This document shows, in pieces, positions 8,009 through 13,571 of a stretch of 13,571 nt of DNA. Numbering within the stretch: the first letter of the stretch is position 1; each line of letters begins with the position of its first letter. Both the position numbers and the translations under genes were made by a program. Source of the stretch: Candidatus Gastranaerophilales bacterium (lineage in GTDB: Bacteria; Cyanobacteriota; Vampirovibrionia; Gastranaerophilales; Gastranaerophilaceae); NCBI GenBank assembly GCA_944323585.1, contig CALUTA010000027.1, forward strand, positions 1-13,571. The letters are read 5' to 3'. Below the pieces are notes generated by a model. That model had not been told where the DNA came from. It was given only the letters and a program-made list of their open reading frames with translations, and did not search any database.

Positions 8009-9181
8009 ATGAGAAGTCATTTTCCCATACTTTCTAATTTATTTGGACAAAAAGACAGCATTACACTTACACCCGAGAGTGCGGATGAGCTGGAAAATGC
8101 CATAATTCTTGCTATGTTGTATATATCCAAAAATATTCAGCAGGACGGCAGGTTTGTTTATAGAAACAGCCTGAATCCCAAAAAGAAATATTCCGCAAAA
8201 TATTACAGTTCGCTAAGACACGCAGGCACCCTGTATTCAATGTATCTTTGCGAAAGACTGCTCGGAAAAGAAGCACTCTATAATAAACGGCTCTTATCTT
8301 CAGAATATCTTGTAAAAAATTATATAAAAAAAGTTGGCAAGGATATGTACGGACTTTTATCAAAACCGGAAGAAGAAGCCCCTGCACTACTTGCAACATC
8401 AGGCGGAACCGGACTTGCCTTAATAGCACTTTCAAATCTTCTGAAAGACAACAAAATTTCAAAACATATTCTTGAAAAAATGGGGAATTTTTTGATATTT
8501 ATGCAAACCCCTCAGGGAGATTTTTGTCCGAGTTTTGAACTTGTAAAAAAAGAAAAATCAGATCTTCATTCTGCAAGGTATTATCCCGGAGAATCGTGTC
8601 TTGGATTATTGTATCTGTATGAATTTGACAAACAGGAAAAATGGCTGGAAACAGCAAAGAAAGGATTATTCAGGCTTGCGGAAAAAGCAGAAGCAGCCGG
8701 CGGTGCAGGCTGGAAATTTGATCACTGGGGAATGCTTGCAGTGCAAAAACTCTTTGCAACACCGGATAATGCTTTGAATATGCCGCAGAAAAAATATCTT
8801 ATAAATTTTGCGGAGAGAAACATAAAATCAGTTATAGCAAAACAAAACCTTAATACCAGAGACGAAAGATTCGGAGCATTCACAAATACACGGTCCTTAT
8901 GCGGCAATGCAACAATACTGGAAGGTTTAATTGCTGCATATCAGTGTTTGGATAATAAAGTTTTACAGAAAAAAGTTCTGTATTCAATAAAATCAGGAGT
9001 TGAATTTTTATCAAAACATCAGGTGAAAACAGGCCCCTTTGAAGGCGGAATTCCGTCAAGCCCGGACTGGGAAAAGCCTGAAGCCAAAAATTCAGAAAAA
9101 GAGATAAGAATCGATTACGTACAACACACGATATCCGCCTGGATTGTGTATAAGAGTATCATTGATAAATCAATGAAATAA
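8009..9181 (+). CDS. Uncharacterised alpha/alpha-toroid-like protein within the lipid A cluster
   Basis: A 390-residue protein I cannot assign to a named enzyme. Its repeated helical pairs and Gly/Trp/His motifs resemble the alpha/alpha toroids of six-hairpin glycosidases, GlcNAc 2-epimerases and lanthionine cyclases. Conserved-looking motifs are DGRF (46-49), LRHAGTLY (69-76), TSGGTGLALIAL (130-141), YYPGESCLGLLYLYE (191-205), WKFDHWGMLA (235-244), SLCGNATILEGLIAAY (296-311), FEGGIPSS (344-351) and RIDYVQHTISAW (367-378). No signal peptide or membrane span is seen, so it is probably cytoplasmic. It lies between fabZ and lpxA, with its own promoter and no ribosome binding site. Position suggests an envelope or glycan role, but that is inference. 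A sugar-modifying enzyme is the most likely class. Confidence 0.8.
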   Translation: MRSHFPILSNLFGQKDSITLTPESADELENAIILAMLYISKNIQQDGRFVYRNSLNPKKKYSAKYYSSLRHAGTLYSMYLCERLLGKEALYNKRLLSSEYLVKNYIKKVGKDMYGLLSKPEEEAPALLATSGGTGLALIALSNLLKDNKISKHILEKMGNFLIFMQTPQGDFCPSFELVKKEKSDLHSARYYPGESCLGLLYLYEFDKQEKWLETAKKGLFRLAEKAEAAGGAGWKFDHWGMLAVQKLFATPDNALNMPQKKYLINFAERNIKSVIAKQNLNTRDERFGAFTNTRSLCGNATILEGLIAAYQCLDNKVLQKKVLYSIKSGVEFLSKHQVKTGPFEGGIPSSPDWEKPEAKNSEKEIRIDYVQHTISAWIVYKSIIDKSMK

Positions 9182-9212
9182 ACAATCAGTATATTAAAAT
9201 AATATAAAATTC

Positions 9213-9241
9213 TTGTTGAATGCCTCTATTTGTACTATAAT
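9213..9241 (+). promoter_or_regulatory. Sigma-70 promoter of lpxA
   Basis: TTGTTG (9213-9218), a 17-base spacer and a perfect TATAAT (9236-9241). The predicted transcript starts near 9248, giving a leader of about 23 bases before the lpxA ATG, with a GAGAGG-type binding site. lpxA can thus be transcribed independently of lpxD-lpxC-fabZ. Confidence 0.72.
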
Positions 9242-9270
9242 TGACACATATACAGTAAGAGAGGTAATTT

Positions 9271-10080
9271 ATGATAGACAAAACAGCAATTATCCATCCA
9301 TCGGCAGAGATTGCGGAAGATGCGATTATCGGACCTTATGTTGTAATAGGCGAGAATGTAAAAATCGGAAGCGGTACAAGAGTAATCTCAAACGCACATA
9401 TTGAATTTGCGGAAATCGGAGAAAATTGTACAATATCCCCGTTTGCTACAATAGGCTCAGAGCCTCAGGATCTGGGGTACAAAGGCGAGCCGACAAAAGT
9501 TGTAATCGGCGACGGTACAATAATTAAAGAAAACGTAACAGTTCATAGAGGTGCTGCCTGCGGAGATTTTACAACAAGAATCGGCAAAAAATGTTTGTTG
9601 ATGGTAGGTTCTCATGTTGCACACAATTGCGTTCTGGCTGACGAAGTTATCCTTGCAAACCTTGTAACATTAGGCGGACATGTTCATGTCGGCTTTGGCG
9701 CATTTGTCGGCGGAATGAGCGTATTCCACCAGAATATCAGAATTGGCGACATGGCTATCATAAGCGGATTCTCAGCCTCTCGTCAGGATATTTTACCGTA
9801 CTCAAAAGGTGAAGGCAGACCGCCGGTTCCACGAGGACTTAACATTGTTGCAATGAAAAGAAGAGGAGTTCCGCTCGAAGTCAGAACTCATACTAACGAA
9901 GCATTCAAACTTTTGATTTCAGAAGAATACAACACAACTCAGGCAATCGAAAAGATTAAGGCTGAAATCCCGATGAACCCGTATATTGAAAAAATGATAG
10001 AATTTATCAAAACATCAAAACGGGGTGTACTTCTCAAATCGCACAAATCAGGCCACGAATCCCTCGAAAGCGAGGAATAA
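9271..10080 (+). CDS. lpxA: UDP-N-acetylglucosamine 3-O-acyltransferase
   Basis: First step of lipid A synthesis: transfers a 3-hydroxyacyl chain from ACP to UDP-GlcNAc. Length is 269 residues, close to the family norm (E. coli about 262). The N-terminal left-handed beta-helix of IG-x4 hexapeptides (about 1-190) is followed by a C-terminal helical domain with RGLNIVAMKRRGVP. Catalytic His is H118 in SHVAHNC (H125 in E. coli), with H115 and H92 (TVHRG) also conserved. ASRQDILPYSKGEGRP marks the end of the helix. AGAGAGG upstream is an adequate binding site. A second frame starting at 9213 overlaps its 5' end and is a shadow. lpxB is not in this window. Confidence 0.96.
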   Translation: MIDKTAIIHPSAEIAEDAIIGPYVVIGENVKIGSGTRVISNAHIEFAEIGENCTISPFATIGSEPQDLGYKGEPTKVVIGDGTIIKENVTVHRGAACGDFTTRIGKKCLLMVGSHVAHNCVLADEVILANLVTLGGHVHVGFGAFVGGMSVFHQNIRIGDMAIISGFSASRQDILPYSKGEGRPPVPRGLNIVAMKRRGVPLEVRTHTNEAFKLLISEEYNTTQAIEKIKAEIPMNPYIEKMIEFIKTSKRGVLLKSHKSGHESLESEE

Positions 10081-10092
10081 GTTATAATAAAA

Positions 10093-10124
10093 TAATTGCT
10101 CCGGTTTAAATACCGGAGCAATTA
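10093..10124. terminator. Perfect stem-loop after lpxA, possible terminator or attenuator
   Basis: TAATTGCTCCGGT (10093-10105) and ACCGGAGCAATTA (10112-10124) form a 13-bp perfect stem with a six-base loop. On the + strand no T-run follows, so termination would be weak and the GIY-YIG gene 15 bases downstream could be reached by read-through. On the minus strand a T-rich tract follows, but no minus-strand gene is present here. Confidence 0.5.
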
Positions 10125-10139
10125 ACTAAAAGGCGAATT

Positions 10140-10424
10140 ATGAGCGGTTTTGTTTATATATTGTTTAATAAGCGCAACGGAACTCTGTATGTCGGAGTGA
10201 CGTCAAACCTTGTAAAAAGAATATACGAACATAAAAATAAACTTATAGAGGGATTTACAAAAAAATACAGTGTCGATAAACTTGGTTATTATGAAGTCTA
10301 TGACGATATAGCTTCAGCAATAATACGGGAGAAAAAATTAAAAGGCACCTCCCGCAAGAAAAAACTTGATCTTATAGAAACTATAAATCCAAACTGGCAG
10401 GATTTATATGAAGAATTGATTTAA
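10140..10424 (+). CDS. Small GIY-YIG nuclease domain protein
   Basis: A 94-residue single-domain GIY-YIG endonuclease of the YhbQ/UPF0213-like group. The two motif strands appear as VYI (5-7) and YVG (17-19) in GTLYVGVTSNL, then the conserved R27 in KRIYEHK. The metal-binding Glu is E64 in IIREKKLKG, and the domain ends with the typical NPNWQDLYEELI. The family's substrates and physiological role are poorly known; a structure-specific DNA nuclease is the usual inference. Only a weak AAAGGCG lies before the ATG. Immediately after its stop is a 66-bp palindromic repeat (10428-10493), an arrangement discussed in the findings. Confidence 0.92.
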   Translation: MSGFVYILFNKRNGTLYVGVTSNLVKRIYEHKNKLIEGFTKKYSVDKLGYYEVYDDIASAIIREKKLKGTSRKKKLDLIETINPNWQDLYEELI

Positions 10425-10427
10425 AAG

Positions 10428-10493
10428 GCTGGATTGCTTCGCCTCCGGCTCGCAATGACGTCATTCTGAGGGCGAAGCCCGAAAGAATCCAGC
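10428..10493. repeat. Composite palindromic repeat (copy B), two inverted GTCATT...AATCCAGC units
   Basis: Nested inverted repeats: GCTGGATT (10428-10435) with AATCCAGC (10486-10493); GCTTCGCC (10436-10443) with GGCGAAGC (10471-10478); and a central perfect palindrome AATGACGTCATT (10454-10465) flanked by CTC/GAG. The element can be read as two roughly 33-base units, each GTCATTnnGAG...GAAnnAATCCAGC, joined head to head at the centre. It starts three bases after the GIY-YIG stop. It shares GCCTCCGG, AATGAC and the GGCGAA/GAATCC tail with 4777-4834. Confidence 0.88.
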
Positions 10494-10552
10494 TTATTGC
10501 AAGATTAAAAAATATATTATAGATTATGCAGATAAATTAAGAAGGAAAAACT

Positions 10553-11659
10553 ATGGAAAATCCAATCTGGGAAAAATACGCAAAAGTCCTTGTCGACTAT
10601 TCAACAAATGTGCAAAAAGACGACCTTGTTCAAATCAGAGGAACAAGCGTTTATACAAAAGAACTTGTAAAAGCAGTTTATAAAAGGGTTCTGGAAAGAG
10701 GCGGACACCCGATTGTCAGAACTTCAATCGAAGATTTGTCAGATACATTCATAAAATACGCAACGGACGAACAGTTGGATTATATCGACCCGATAACAAA
10801 ACTTGAATACGAAACAATAGACAAATTCATCTCAATCGGCGGGCCTATGAACACAAAAAACATGGCACGTGCAGATATGAAAAAACTTGCCCGCAGGTCA
10901 GCTGCTACAAAACCCTTATCTGAAAAACTTCTGACCCGCTCCGCACAGGGAGAAGCAAGCTGGGTTATCGCAGATGTTCCGACACATGCTCTGGCGCAGG
11001 AAGCCAAAATGTCATTTGATGAATATGCTGATTTTCTTTTCAAAGCCTGCTATCTTGACCTTGACGACCCTGTTGCAAAACTGAAAGAAATGGACGAAAA
11101 ACAAACCAAATGGGCGGATTATCTGAATAATGTCAAAAAAGTCCGCATTACAGGCGACAGAACAGATATAACCTTCGGAGTCGAAGGGAGAAAATGGATA
11201 AGCTGTTCAGGCTTAAACAACTATCCTGACGGAGAAGTCTTCACCTCTCCGGTCGAAAACGATATAAACGGTGAAATTTACTTTGATTTCCCGCAGCTTT
11301 ACAGAGGCAATGAAGCTCACGGGGTTCACCTGTGGATTGAAGGCGGAAAAATCGTAAAAGCAAAAGCCGACAAAGGCGAAGACTTCTTAAATGCCATGCT
11401 TGACACAGACGAAGGCTCCAGAGGAATCGGAGAAATCGCAATCGGCACAAACGACTGCATAAAAGATGTTACAGGAAACATTCTCTTTGACGAAAAAATC
11501 GGAGGCTCAATCCATATGGCAGCAGGCGCATCATACCCCGAAACCGGCGGTAAAAACGTATCCGGTCTTCACTGGGACATGATTAAAGGCATGCAATCAG
11601 GCGGCAAAATCTATGCCGAGGATATTTTGATCTATGAAAACGGAAAATTTTTGATATAG
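10553..11659 (+). CDS. M29 family metallo-aminopeptidase
   Basis: Aminopeptidase of the thermophilic M29 family (AmpS/AmpT/PepS), 368 residues, releasing N-terminal amino acids in the cytoplasm with two divalent metals. The expected metal ligands are all present in the C-terminal half: E235 (SPVENDING), E294 (GEIAIGTN), H321 (GSIHMAAG), Y328 (ASYPETGG), and H340 and D342 (SGLHWDMI). The N-terminal half has the Rossmann-like part starting MENPIWEKYAKVLVDYS and IRGTSVYTKELVKAVY. AAGGA lies nine bases or so before the ATG. It is transcribed alone, between the repeat and a bidirectional terminator. Confidence 0.95.
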   Translation: MENPIWEKYAKVLVDYSTNVQKDDLVQIRGTSVYTKELVKAVYKRVLERGGHPIVRTSIEDLSDTFIKYATDEQLDYIDPITKLEYETIDKFISIGGPMNTKNMARADMKKLARRSAATKPLSEKLLTRSAQGEASWVIADVPTHALAQEAKMSFDEYADFLFKACYLDLDDPVAKLKEMDEKQTKWADYLNNVKKVRITGDRTDITFGVEGRKWISCSGLNNYPDGEVFTSPVENDINGEIYFDFPQLYRGNEAHGVHLWIEGGKIVKAKADKGEDFLNAMLDTDEGSRGIGEIAIGTNDCIKDVTGNILFDEKIGGSIHMAAGASYPETGGKNVSGLHWDMIKGMQSGGKIYAEDILIYENGKFLI

Positions 11660-11666
11660 GTGTAAC

Positions 11667-11710
11667 AAAACGTCCGGCAAAAGCAATTTTACCGGACGTT
11701 TTGCTTTATT
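11667..11710. terminator. Bidirectional rho-independent terminator
   Basis: AAAACGTCCGG (11667-11677) pairs with CCGGACGTTTT (11692-11702), and inside it AAAA (11679-11682) pairs with TTTT (11687-11690) across a single C/A mismatch. The + side runs into TTTTGCTTTATTT and the minus side into TTTTG. It sits between the convergent aminopeptidase gene and the 53-residue minus-strand gene, so it probably serves both. Confidence 0.85.
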
Positions 11711-11719
11711 TAATAAACA

Positions 11720-11881
11720 CTATACAAGACCTAAAACTTTTTTGTACCAGGAAAATGTTTCCAATTCCAACCCGTTAAACGTAGTTTTCAAACACTGAGC
11801 TTTAAGATATTTTTCAAATTCATCATTAAATTTTGATCTGACCTTCCCGGTTCTCATACCCTTTTTAGTTGCAGTTTTCAT
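11720..11881 (-). CDS. Small hypothetical protein (53 residues)
   Basis: A minus-strand gene missing from ordinary ORF calls because it is short. ATG is at 11881-11879 and TAG at 11722-11720. AAGGAG (complement of 11891-11896) is nine bases from the ATG. The product begins MKTATKKGMRTGKVRSKFND, a basic N-terminus, then EFEKYLKAQCLKTTFNGLEL and ends ETFSWYKKVLGLV. No transmembrane segment is seen. I do not recognise the family. A good promoter (11930-11958) and the bidirectional terminator bound a complete transcription unit, which makes this a convincing small gene. The basic N-terminus could bind nucleic acid, but that is a guess. Confidence 0.78.
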   Translation of the reverse strand: MKTATKKGMRTGKVRSKFNDEFEKYLKAQCLKTTFNGLELETFSWYKKVLGLV

Positions 11882-11929
11882 GTAATCCTTCTCCTTTTAA
11901 ATTTCATATTACCCCTAATGTATTGTATT

Positions 11930-11958
11930 ATTATAACGTATCCGGCACGGCTTTTCTA
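11930..11958 (-). promoter_or_regulatory. Sigma-70 promoter of the 53-residue minus-strand gene
   Basis: Reading the minus strand: TAGAAA (complement of 11953-11958), a 17-base spacer and a perfect TATAAT (complement of 11930-11935). The predicted transcript begins near 11923, leaving a leader of about 40 bases with AAGGAG before the ATG at 11881. Confidence 0.65.
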
Positions 11959-12173
11959 CACTCTTAAGGATTACTTCTAAAGAATTGAGGTATCAATTTT
12001 AAAATTTTCAGAAAAAATTACACAAAAAAAAGCCGTCTTTTTAATAAGAACGGCTACCAGACTTGGGGAGGAGGTATGAAAAACTTTCGTTTTTCATATC
12101 TATATTTTTTTATACGACCCCGCAAAAAAATTATTTAACAATTACTCCTAAATATCCTCCAAATGATGTAGTA
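11959..12173. other. Non-coding stretch with two hairpins and a purine-rich SD-like run
   Basis: No convincing gene lies here. Hairpin 1 has AGCCGT (12031-12036) and ACGGCT (12050-12055). Next comes GGGGAGGAGG (12065-12074), a Shine-Dalgarno-like run only one base from an ATG at 12076. That ATG opens a 20-codon frame (12076-12138, MKNFRFSYLY...). Hairpin 2 has TATGAAAAAC (12075-12084) and GTTTTTCATA (12089-12098), with loop TTTC and a T-run at 12104-12110. The ATG is inside the hairpin 2 stem, and the run-to-ATG spacing is too short for efficient translation. This could be a small RNA, a leader-peptide remnant or terminator material. Confidence 0.45.
12024..12055 (-). terminator. Minus-strand rho-independent terminator without an obvious gene
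   Basis: Read on the minus strand, AGCCGT and ACGGCT enclose a 13-base loop and are followed by eight T (complement of 12024-12031). This is a credible intrinsic terminator. No intact minus-strand gene precedes it within the window; a possible relic C-terminus ends at 12131 (see findings). Confidence 0.6.
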
Positions 12174-12201
12174 TTCACATTCGATAAAAATTTGCTATAA
12201 T
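12174..12201 (+). promoter_or_regulatory. Extended -10 promoter giving a leaderless kinase mRNA
   Basis: TTCACA (12174-12179), a 16-base spacer and TATAAT (12196-12201), with TGC directly before the -10 making a perfect extended -10. The predicted start site is at about 12208, exactly the ATG of the histidine kinase gene. There is no Shine-Dalgarno. Confidence 0.75.
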
Positions 12202-12207
12202 GAATGT

Positions 12208-12954
12208 ATGAGCGATATCGAAAAAAATTACGAAGACTTTATATCAACAGTAAGCCACGAATTGAGAACACCTTTAACTTCCATCAGAGGATTTTCTCAA
12301 ACGATGCTTGCCTCATGGGACAAACTGGACGATGAGAGCAAAAAAAGATTTCTGAAAATAATAGAAGACCAGTCAAACAGATTGATAAATCTTGTAGAGA
12401 ACATGCTCTCAGCCACCAAACTTTCTCACGGCAAGGATAATCTTGTTCTGAAAGAAATTTCGATACAACCGGTTGCGCAAATGGCAGTTTCTGTTATAAA
12501 AAGCCAGTATCCCGATAAAAATTTTGTTATTGAAATAGATCCTAAAACACCATATATTCTGGCGGATAAAGATAAATTTCTTCAAATAATAACTAATTTA
12601 GTTGAAAATGCGGCGAAATACGGTGACGAAAATTCGACAATTCATATTAACACAGGCTTTTCCGGCAATGAAGACTTTGTATCAATAAAAATCACAAACA
12701 CAGGCATCGGAATCAATGAAGAAGATTACGACAAAATATTCACCAAATTTTCAAGACTGGACAATCCGCTGACCCGCAGGGTTCAAGGAAGCGGACTGGG
12801 TTTGTACATAACAAAAACACTTGTAGACAAAATGGGCGGAAAAATTTTCGTCAAATCAGTTCCTGACCAAAATGGCAGACATCTAACAACATTTGAAATC
12901 CTGATGCCAGCAAGCAACGTTGAAAAACAGGCGAGGGCAAAATGCAGTATGTAA
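12208..12954 (+). CDS. Sensor-less cytoplasmic histidine kinase
   Basis: A 248-residue kinase core. HisKA has the phospho-acceptor H17 in VSHELRTPLTSIRGF. The HATPase domain has the N box NLVENAAKYG (N130, N134), G1 box NTGIGI (164-169), F box KIFTKFSRL and G2 box GSGLGLYI (194-201). Only 16 residues precede the His, with no membrane segment or PAS/GAF domain, so input must come from a partner or cytoplasmic ligand. The G1 box has Asn164 where most kinases have the adenine-contacting Asp. The protein is therefore complete in domains but slightly atypical. There is no ribosome binding site, and the ATG sits at the predicted transcription start. The next gene overlaps its 3' end by 13 bases, so the two form a two-component pair. 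Confidence 0.93.
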   Translation: MSDIEKNYEDFISTVSHELRTPLTSIRGFSQTMLASWDKLDDESKKRFLKIIEDQSNRLINLVENMLSATKLSHGKDNLVLKEISIQPVAQMAVSVIKSQYPDKNFVIEIDPKTPYILADKDKFLQIITNLVENAAKYGDENSTIHINTGFSGNEDFVSIKITNTGIGINEEDYDKIFTKFSRLDNPLTRRVQGSGLGLYITKTLVDKMGGKIFVKSVPDQNGRHLTTFEILMPASNVEKQARAKCSM

Positions 12955-13571
12955 CTCTTATTATCGACAAACGCCGTGAACTTTCGGTTAAATATAAAAA
13001 GCTTCTGGAAAATGAACTTTCAACAGTCATCATCAGCCGGAGCCTGCTTTCTGCAATGAAGATTATTCAGGACAAAGAGCCGGATTTGATAATAATTTCA
13101 GACAGTGTTGACGGCAATCTCGGGGATTACTGCAAAAAAATAAGGGCTTTGACATATAACATGCGTCCCGTAATAGTCGCACTTTCTAAATCATCTGAAA
13201 TTCAAGACCGTCTGGACGCCCTTACCTGCGGAGCAGATGACTTTTTAAGCGAACCTGTCAACAATGAAGAATTTGTCATGAGGATGAAAGCACATTTAAG
13301 GCGTGAATTTGAGTCTAACTTAGACAGCAAAAGCCTTCTGCCAAACAAAAACTACACAATGCGCTCCCTAAGACGCACAGTAACTTCTAAAGACCCATGG
13401 GGATGTCTTTATGTGAGTATTGAAAACTTCAAAACTTACAAAGAAGCCTATACCCCGCTTGCCTCGGACAAACTCGTGCAAACCTTCTGCGCAATCATAC
13501 AATCTGCGCTGAACGAAAATGATTATCTTGGCGGACTGTCAGAAAATGACTTCATTATCATCACAAACCCT
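12942..13571 (+). CDS. Response regulator receiver with degenerate GGDEF-like output (partial)
   Basis: The first 210 codons, open to the window end. The start ATG at 12942 follows GAGGG (about 12932-12936) and overlaps the kinase stop. Residues 1-120 form a receiver domain. D54 (LIIISDSVD) is the likely phospho-acceptor, D9 the lone N-terminal acid, S82 the switch residue, and GADDF (97-101) the usual motif. The invariant Lys of the KP motif is Glu104 (LSEPVN). After a linker, residues about 155-210 align by eye with a GGDEF domain: VSIENFKTYKEAY resembles the DxDxFKxIND region. SENDF (200-204) stands where GGDEF should be, so diguanylate cyclase activity is unlikely. The C-terminus is outside the window. 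Confidence 0.85.
   Translation, partial: MQYVTLIIDKRRELSVKYKKLLENELSTVIISRSLLSAMKIIQDKEPDLIIISDSVDGNLGDYCKKIRALTYNMRPVIVALSKSSEIQDRLDALTCGADDFLSEPVNNEEFVMRMKAHLRREFESNLDSKSLLPNKNYTMRSLRRTVTSKDPWGCLYVSIENFKTYKEAYTPLASDKLVQTFCAIIQSALNENDYLGGLSENDFIIITNP

Noticed and set aside
9213..9404. 63-codon plus-strand frame overlapping lpxA
   Set aside because: It starts inside the lpxA promoter, lacks a Shine-Dalgarno, and is out of frame with the clearly conserved LpxA.

Overview
The window is AT-rich, densely coded bacterial DNA that mostly reads on the + strand. The lipid A genes (lpxD, lpxC, fabZ, lpxA) and a heptose-phosphate adenylyltransferase point to a diderm with lipopolysaccharide. The order lpxD-lpxC-fabZ-lpxA, the AT-rich style and the NfeD/flotillin pair fit the non-photosynthetic Cyanobacteria relatives (Vampirovibrionia/Gastranaerophilales, 'Melainabacteria'). 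That placement is an inference from gene content and style only; no rRNA or marker gene is present.

Layout. 1-260 is the 5' part of an unrecognised minus-strand gene. It diverges from a ferritin gene (408-917). A hairpin that looks like the ferritin terminator also contains the ribosome binding site of the next gene, an NfeD/YuaF-like membrane protein (987-1535), which is in an operon with a flotillin (1553-3016). This pair ends at a strong terminator. Then come aspartate-semialdehyde dehydrogenase (3169-4185) and two small unrecognised genes (4328-4459, 4537-4734). A degenerate palindromic repeat (4777-4834) precedes the envelope block.

Envelope block (4949-10080): HldE-C/RfaE2-type adenylyltransferase, lpxD, lpxC, fabZ, an unannotated 390-residue protein that looks like an alpha/alpha-toroid enzyme, and lpxA. 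LpxA, LpxC and LpxD catalyse the first three lipid A steps, FabZ supplies the 3-hydroxyacyl branch point, and RfaE2 makes ADP-heptose-type precursors for the core. The toroid gene has a near-consensus promoter whose predicted start site falls on the ATG, so its mRNA is probably leaderless. lpxA has its own good promoter.

Downstream are a small GIY-YIG nuclease (10140-10424), a 66-bp composite palindrome related to the 4777 repeat, an M29 aminopeptidase (10553-11659), a bidirectional terminator and a convergent 53-codon minus-strand gene (11720-11881). A non-coding stretch with two hairpins (11959-12207) leads to a sensor-less histidine kinase, also apparently leaderless. Its overlapping partner has a receiver domain and a degenerate GGDEF-like domain and runs off the window.

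The most unusual items are the terminator/RBS hairpin at 943-986, the two leaderless promoters, the unknown toroid gene inside the lipid A cluster, the GIY-YIG gene next to a palindromic repeat family, and the atypical two-component pair.
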